Assembly: GCA_937978655.1 (NCBI GenBank)
Contig: CALJUX010000046.1
Coordinates: 1 to 37,483, forward strand
Direction of reading: 5' to 3'
Source of the DNA: an uncultured Chromatiaceae bacterium
GTDB taxonomy: Bacteria > Pseudomonadota > Gammaproteobacteria > Enterobacterales > Alteromonadaceae
DNA length: 37,483 nt
Below are positions 33,621-37,483 of this stretch, piece by piece. Positions within the stretch are counted from its first letter, which is position 1, and every line of letters begins with the position of its first letter. The notes under the pieces were generated by a model that saw only the letters and a program-made list of their open reading frames with translations, was not told where the DNA came from and did not search any database. The translations under genes and the position numbers were made by a program.

Positions 33621-34926
33621 GTTGACCCGAGCCCGCTTATATGGCGCCGGCGCGCTGCTGTTTGGCGGTTTTGCCGTGCTGTTGTGGCAGCTGACGCCAT
33701 TTCACTATGGTGTCTGGCTGGCTTATACACTGTTAGCGCTATTGGTGTGGTTATCCTTACGTGGCTACCTCCGGCAACTGGATACTGAAGTGATGGCGCT
33801 GAATCTGCAGGCAGACAGCCTGCGGGATCAGAGCTTTAACCTCAGCGCCAACCGCGCCGTGCTGCACGAGCTGACTCCGCTGGCCGAGGCACTGAACCAG
33901 ATGTCGGCGGAACTGGCGCAGCAGCGCGCGACTTTATATCAGCGCGAATTGCTGCTGGATACCGTGTTACAAACCAATCCCAGTGCGCTGATCCTGACCG
34001 ATGAGGCCGGCCGGGTGCTGCTGTCCAATCCGGCGGCGCGCCATTTGCTGAGCGGCGGCCGTAAGTTTGACGGCAGTTTGCTGAGCGTCGTGCTGGCGGC
34101 ATGGCCGGAACTGCTGCGGGCTTGTCAGCAGGCGCAGCAAGGGCTGATCCATTTGGGCGACGCGCAGAGTGTCTGGCATTTGTCGGTCAGCCCGTTTCGG
34201 CTCAATCAACGTGCGCATTGGTTGTATCAGCTCAAACCTATGACCCGCGAATTTAAACTTGAAGAAGTCAAAGCCTGGAAAAAACTGATCCGGGTGATAG
34301 GTCATGAGCTGAATAACAGTCTGGCGCCGATGTCGTCACTGGCGTTTTCCGGCGCGCGGCTGCTGGGGCAATGCAGTGACACTGCAGAACCGGACAAGCA
34401 GCAGCTGGCGCAGATCTTCGGCCACATCGGCGAGCGTTGTCAGCAGCTGAACGGCTTCTTACAGGGTTATCTGAGTTTTGCCAAGTTACCGCCGCCGAGC
34501 CCGGGGTTGGTCAATTTCCCGAAACTAATTAATACCTTACAGAATCAATACGAGTTTGAACTGCTCGGCGATTTGCCGGCTCTGGACTGGTATCTCGACG
34601 CCGGCCAGCTCACTCAGTTACTGCTGAACCTGCTGAAAAATGCCGTTGAGGCCGGCGCCAGCGCTGCGGGGACCACGTTGTGGCTCAAAGAAAGCCCGCA
34701 ACAACTGGTGCTGGAGCTGCAGGACGACGGCGGCGGCCTCAGTGCTGAAGGCCTGCAGCATGCCTTAGTGCCGTTTTACACCACCAAAGCGCAGGGTTCC
34801 GGTATTGGTCTGACGTTGTGCCGCGACATTATGGAATCTCATGGCGGCAGTCTGGAATTATACAATCAGCCGCCTGGTGTCCTGGTACGGCTGGTGTTTC
34901 CGCGCACCCCGGCGCCGTCACATTAA
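33601..34926 (+). CDS. Membrane sensor histidine kinase (NtrY-like)
   Basis: Partner of the preceding regulator. The 441-residue protein has two closely spaced membrane helices (about 13-30 and 36-53) with almost no periplasmic loop, so it may sense the membrane or a cytoplasmic signal. A PAS-like domain follows (about 118-212), then the H-box IGHELNNSLAPM with His235, N-box NLLKNAVEA, G1 DDGGGL and G2 GSGIGLTL, all intact. The HELNN box groups it with NtrY-type kinases. ATG 33601 lies inside the regulator gene with GGAG just upstream; the 20-nt overlap ties their translation. Last gene of the operon. Confidence 0.93.
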   Translation: MASRRLKLTRARLYGAGALLFGGFAVLLWQLTPFHYGVWLAYTLLALLVWLSLRGYLRQLDTEVMALNLQADSLRDQSFNLSANRAVLHELTPLAEALNQMSAELAQQRATLYQRELLLDTVLQTNPSALILTDEAGRVLLSNPAARHLLSGGRKFDGSLLSVVLAAWPELLRACQQAQQGLIHLGDAQSVWHLSVSPFRLNQRAHWLYQLKPMTREFKLEEVKAWKKLIRVIGHELNNSLAPMSSLAFSGARLLGQCSDTAEPDKQQLAQIFGHIGERCQQLNGFLQGYLSFAKLPPPSPGLVNFPKLINTLQNQYEFELLGDLPALDWYLDAGQLTQLLLNLLKNAVEAGASAAGTTLWLKESPQQLVLELQDDGGGLSAEGLQHALVPFYTTKAQGSGIGLTLCRDIMESHGGSLELYNQPPGVLVRLVFPRTPAPSH

Positions 34927-35005
34927 CGCGGCTGCTGGGCAAATTCAGCGCCAGCCGTTACACTGCAGCCAGTTATTTTAGCCGTCAAGCCTTCCAGAGG
35001 GTGTT

Positions 35006-35737
35006 ATGCAGGTCCAGACATCAAGTGTTGATTTAACCACGCCAACAGGCCCGATGCGGGTTGCGGTGTACCAGCCAAAGTCGCAGAGCGCCAGTCCCGC
35101 AGTGTTGTTGTATTCAGAAATTTTTCAGATCACCGCGCCGATAGCCCGGATGGCAACGATGCTGGCCGGACAAGGGCTGCTGGTGCTGGTGCCGGAGGTG
35201 TTTCATGAACTGAACCCGGCCGGCACTGTGCTGGCGTATGACGATGCCGGCAAAGACAAAGGCAATCAGGATAAATGGACCAAACCGCTTGGGCATTATG
35301 ACAGCGACAACCAGGCGCTGATTGATTTCCTCGGCACTTTGCCACACTGGGACGGCCGGGTGGGCGCTATGGGGGTCTGTATTGGTGGCCATCTGGCGCT
35401 GCGGGCGGCGCTAAAGCCGCAGGTGCGCGCGGCGCTGTGCCTCTATCCGACCGATTTACACAGCGACACACTGCCGGCCGGGGATGCCGGCCAGACGCTG
35501 GCGCGGGTGGTTGAAACCAAAGCGCATTTAGTGTTTGTGTTTGGCCGGCAGGATCCGCATGTGCCATTAGCCGGCCGGCGCCAGATCCAACAGCAGCTAC
35601 AAGAGGCCGGCGTCAGTTTTGACTGGCATGAAGTGAATGCCGAACATGCCTTTATGCGCGACGAAGGCGAACGTTACGATCCGGCGCTGGCGCTGTGGGT
35701 CTATCAGCGTGCCCGCGAGTTGTTCTGGCAGATGTAA
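35006..35737 (+). CDS. Dienelactone hydrolase family protein
   Basis: An alpha/beta-hydrolase with a cysteine nucleophile. The 243-residue protein shows SEIFQ (Glu38), the nucleophile elbow GVCIGGH with Cys125, Asp183 in GRQDPHVP and His214 in AEHAFMRD, which complete the Cys-His-Asp triad. Length is typical (about 230-250). There is no chlorocatechol pathway gene nearby, so the natural substrate is unknown; many such proteins are general carboxyl-ester hydrolases. AGAGGG precedes ATG 35006. It is 79 nt after the kinase gene, outside the tight operon, and could be read through from it since no terminator is seen. Confidence 0.9.
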   Translation: MQVQTSSVDLTTPTGPMRVAVYQPKSQSASPAVLLYSEIFQITAPIARMATMLAGQGLLVLVPEVFHELNPAGTVLAYDDAGKDKGNQDKWTKPLGHYDSDNQALIDFLGTLPHWDGRVGAMGVCIGGHLALRAALKPQVRAALCLYPTDLHSDTLPAGDAGQTLARVVETKAHLVFVFGRQDPHVPLAGRRQIQQQLQEAGVSFDWHEVNAEHAFMRDEGERYDPALALWVYQRARELFWQM

Positions 35738-35748
35738 GCCACCCACAG

Positions 35749-35771
35749 GCGGCGTTGCCTCACAACGCCGC
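35749..35771 (+). terminator. GC-rich hairpin after the dienelactone hydrolase gene
   Basis: GCGGCGTTG / CAACGCCGC perfect 9-bp stem with a 5-nt loop, 11 nt after the stop. No T-run follows, so intrinsic termination is doubtful; it may stabilise the mRNA 3' end. Confidence 0.4.
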
Positions 35772-35817
35772 AGCCGCAAGTGCGTGATAACCGGCTGAAA
35801 TAAAACAATTAAAGGCC

Positions 35818-35823
35818 TATACT
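35818..35823 (+). promoter_or_regulatory. Possible -10 element upstream of paeA
   Basis: TATACT matches the -10 consensus at 5 of 6 positions, 110 nt before the paeA ATG. No convincing -35 is found at 16-18 nt. Confidence 0.3.
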
Positions 35824-35932
35824 GCCAAAGAGCGCCAGCCGGCGGGCCTTGTATGACATTCAGAGGGCTACGGTCATCCGGTTGTCAGAGAAGGTTGCTA
35901 CTTTAGAACCAGTCCAAGTAAAAGGCAGATCC

Positions 35933-37231
35933 ATGTCGTTAGCTGAACATATTTTTATTATTTTGCTGCTGATTGCGATCAGCGCGTTTTTTTCTATGTC
36001 GGAGATAGCCCTGGCGGCGGCGCGCAAACTCCGCTTGCGCCAGCTGGTGGCCGAAGGTGAGCCACGTGCCGCCAAAGTGCTGGAGCTGCAACAGCATCCG
36101 GGTAACTTTTTTACCATAGTGCAGATTGGCCTCAATGCTGTAGCCATTCTCGGCGGTATTTTGGGGGAAGCGGCTTTTACGCCTTATATCGCAGATTTGC
36201 TGCGTGGTGCTTATGACGGCGTCTGGCTGGAAAATATCAGTTTTGCTTTGTCGGTGCTGCTGGTTACCACTTTGTTTATTTTGTTTGCCGATTTAATGCC
36301 AAAACGGCTGGCGATGCTGGCGCCGGAACAAGTGGCGCTGGTGGTGGTGCGGCCTATTCTGACCTTATTGGTGTTGCTCAAACCGCTGGTGTTTTTGTTC
36401 AACAGTGTCGCAAATCTGGTGTTTCGTTTGTTTAATGTGCCCATTCACCGCAAAGACCAAATCACGCCGGAAGATATCATTTCGATGATGGACGAAGGCG
36501 CAGAAGCTGGTGTGCTGCAGCAACAAGAGCATAAATTGCTGGAAAACGTCTTTGATATGGACCAGCGCACTGTTACTTCCGCCATGACCACGCGGGAAAG
36601 TCTGGTGTATTTTATCCTCGGCGAAGCTGAAGACAGTATCCGGCAGAAATTACTCGACTCACCGCACGCGCGTTTTCTAGTCTGTGACGCCAGTCTGGAC
36701 CGGGTGGTTGGGTATATCGAATCGCGTGAACTGCTGGTGCAGGTGTTAAACGGCCTGCCGATTTCCATCACGCATCCGGGCATGTTGCACACGCCGCTGA
36801 TTATTCCGGATACTTTGTCGCTGTATGAAGTGCTGGAGCATTTTAAAAGCAGCGGTGTTGATTTTGCCGTGATCCTCAATGAATACGCCATGGTGGTTGG
36901 CATGATCACGCTCAAAGATGTGATGAGCATTGTGATGGGCGAACTGGTGCATTCGGAAGAGGAGCAAATCGTTAAACGCGATGACGATTCCTGGTTAGTC
37001 GAAGGTCTGACGCCACTGGATGATGTGATGCGCTCGCTGGACATTGACGCTTTCCCGGATCAGCAAAACTACGAAACCATCGCCGGTTTTATGATGTATA
37101 TGCTGCGTAAAATCCCCAAACGTACCGATTCAGTCAATTACTGCGGCTACAAATTCGAAGTGGTGGATATCGACAGCTACAAAATCGACCAGTTGCTGGT
37201 GACCAAAATCAAAGCGGAAGAAAAAGCCTGA
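35933..37231 (+). CDS. paeA: CNNM/CBS/CorC-domain protein, PaeA (YtfL) type
   Basis: Inner-membrane protein of the HlyC/CorC family. In enterics PaeA (YtfL) exports cadaverine and putrescine. The 432-residue product has a CNNM transmembrane domain (about 5-165, starting IAISAFFSMSEIALAAARK), two CBS repeats (about 190-325) and a C-terminal CorC domain (about 345-425, LDIDAFPDQQNYETIAGFM, KFEVVDIDSYKIDQLLV). It resembles E. coli YtfL nearly end to end by memory. I choose ATG 35933, which matches the E. coli N-terminus and has AAGG upstream; a 28-codon extension to 35849 has no family support. Monocistronic with its own terminator. Confidence 0.9.
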   Translation: MSLAEHIFIILLLIAISAFFSMSEIALAAARKLRLRQLVAEGEPRAAKVLELQQHPGNFFTIVQIGLNAVAILGGILGEAAFTPYIADLLRGAYDGVWLENISFALSVLLVTTLFILFADLMPKRLAMLAPEQVALVVVRPILTLLVLLKPLVFLFNSVANLVFRLFNVPIHRKDQITPEDIISMMDEGAEAGVLQQQEHKLLENVFDMDQRTVTSAMTTRESLVYFILGEAEDSIRQKLLDSPHARFLVCDASLDRVVGYIESRELLVQVLNGLPISITHPGMLHTPLIIPDTLSLYEVLEHFKSSGVDFAVILNEYAMVVGMITLKDVMSIVMGELVHSEEEQIVKRDDDSWLVEGLTPLDDVMRSLDIDAFPDQQNYETIAGFMMYMLRKIPKRTDSVNYCGYKFEVVDIDSYKIDQLLVTKIKAEEKA

Positions 37232-37252
37232 TTCAATTCAGGCTTTGTGTTT
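37223..37252 (+). terminator. Terminator of paeA
   Basis: AAAGCCTGA / TCAGGCTTT 9-bp stem with a 6-nt loop, followed by GTGTTT. The 5' arm includes the paeA stop codon. Confidence 0.7.
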
Positions 37253-37269
37253 AAAAGAGAACTGCAGGA

Positions 37270-37483
37270 CTAAAACAGATACCGGTACAAACTGGCGCCG
37301 GCCAGGATCAGATAACTGACGGCAACAGTCGGCTTTAAGCCGGCTTTGACATAATCGCCAACCAGACCGCCAATGCCAGGCCTTTGTGCCTGCCAGCTGC
37401 TTTGCCATTGACAGGCAATCTCCAGCCCTTCACGCATGGCCGCCTCTAACGCCAGTAAACGGGCGCCGGCGCGGTCCTGCTGG
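37270..37483 (-). CDS. C-terminal fragment of an unrecognised protein
   Basis: An open frame runs leftward from the window edge to a TAG at 37270-37272, 71 codons plus one base. It reads QQDRAGARLLALEAAMREGL near the edge and ends VAVSYLILAGASLYRYLF. One hydrophobic stretch (VAVSYLILAGASLY) lies at the very end, suggesting a C-terminal membrane segment. The family is not recognised and the start is outside the window. It converges with paeA. Confidence 0.6.
   Translation of the reverse strand, partial: QQDRAGARLLALEAAMREGLEIACQWQSSWQAQRPGIGGLVGDYVKAGLKPTVAVSYLILAGASLYRYLF

Noticed and set aside
35849..35932. N-terminal extension of PaeA
   Set aside because: The added residues are absent in E. 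coli YtfL as I remember it, and the CNNM domain begins at the ATG at 35933.

Overview
The window is about 37.5 kb of gene-dense chromosome from a Gram-negative gammaproteobacterium. Diderm features include DUF481 and other exported proteins, several lipobox lipoproteins and a MacA-type adaptor. The tRNA-Val cluster divergent from gltX resembles the arrangement in enterics. The protein complement and moderately high GC suggest the Alteromonadales/Chromatiales neighbourhood (a Rheinheimera- or Alishewanella-like organism), but the genus is an inference. I see no phage, insertion sequence, CRISPR array or rRNA, so this looks like stable chromosome.

Layout. 1-6.7 kb is mostly housekeeping: two tRNA-Val(UAC) genes, divergent gltX, a DUF481 outer-membrane gene with a small exported partner, convergent serA and rpiA, and a CaCA-type Ca2+/Na+ antiporter. 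6.9-12.2 kb carries a DUF4397-like lipoprotein, an Atm1-type ABC exporter, ppnP and a PAS-GAF-GGDEF diguanylate cyclase. 12.2-21.8 kb is accessory: an Orn/Lys/Arg decarboxylase with a long leader, a membrane-anchored DJ-1/PfpI protein translationally coupled to a retropepsin-like lipoprotein with a PDZ-like tail, a DUF3307 plus SatD-family pair behind two palindromes, and a GH13 amylase lipoprotein with a LacI-type operator candidate. 21.9-27.4 kb holds an M28 peptidase lipoprotein, a small solute-binding-like protein and a fused two-domain M16 peptidase lipoprotein. 27.5-34.9 kb is one six-gene operon: MacA-like adaptor, MacB-like ATPase, two FtsX-type permeases, an NtrC-type response regulator and its histidine kinase. 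The end carries a dienelactone-hydrolase-family gene, paeA (ytfL) and the C-terminus of an unrecognised gene.

The strongest regulatory signal is in front of the six-gene operon. An inverted-repeat array built on TGTCCGCGGACA, a perfect IHF consensus site and a -24/-12 sigma-54 promoter occur in the canonical enhancer-IHF-promoter order, and the operon encodes its own NtrC-type activator. This predicts a self-regulated, two-component-controlled ABC export or envelope-stress module. The second lead is the SatD-DUF3307 pair: a protein with a C-terminal HTH-like segment and an N-terminal part that by eye resembles a nucleotide-cyclase/GGDEF fold, paired with a polytopic membrane protein and preceded by a perfect 18-bp palindrome plus an imperfect copy 28 bp away. 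All function calls come from reading motifs; no database search was run.
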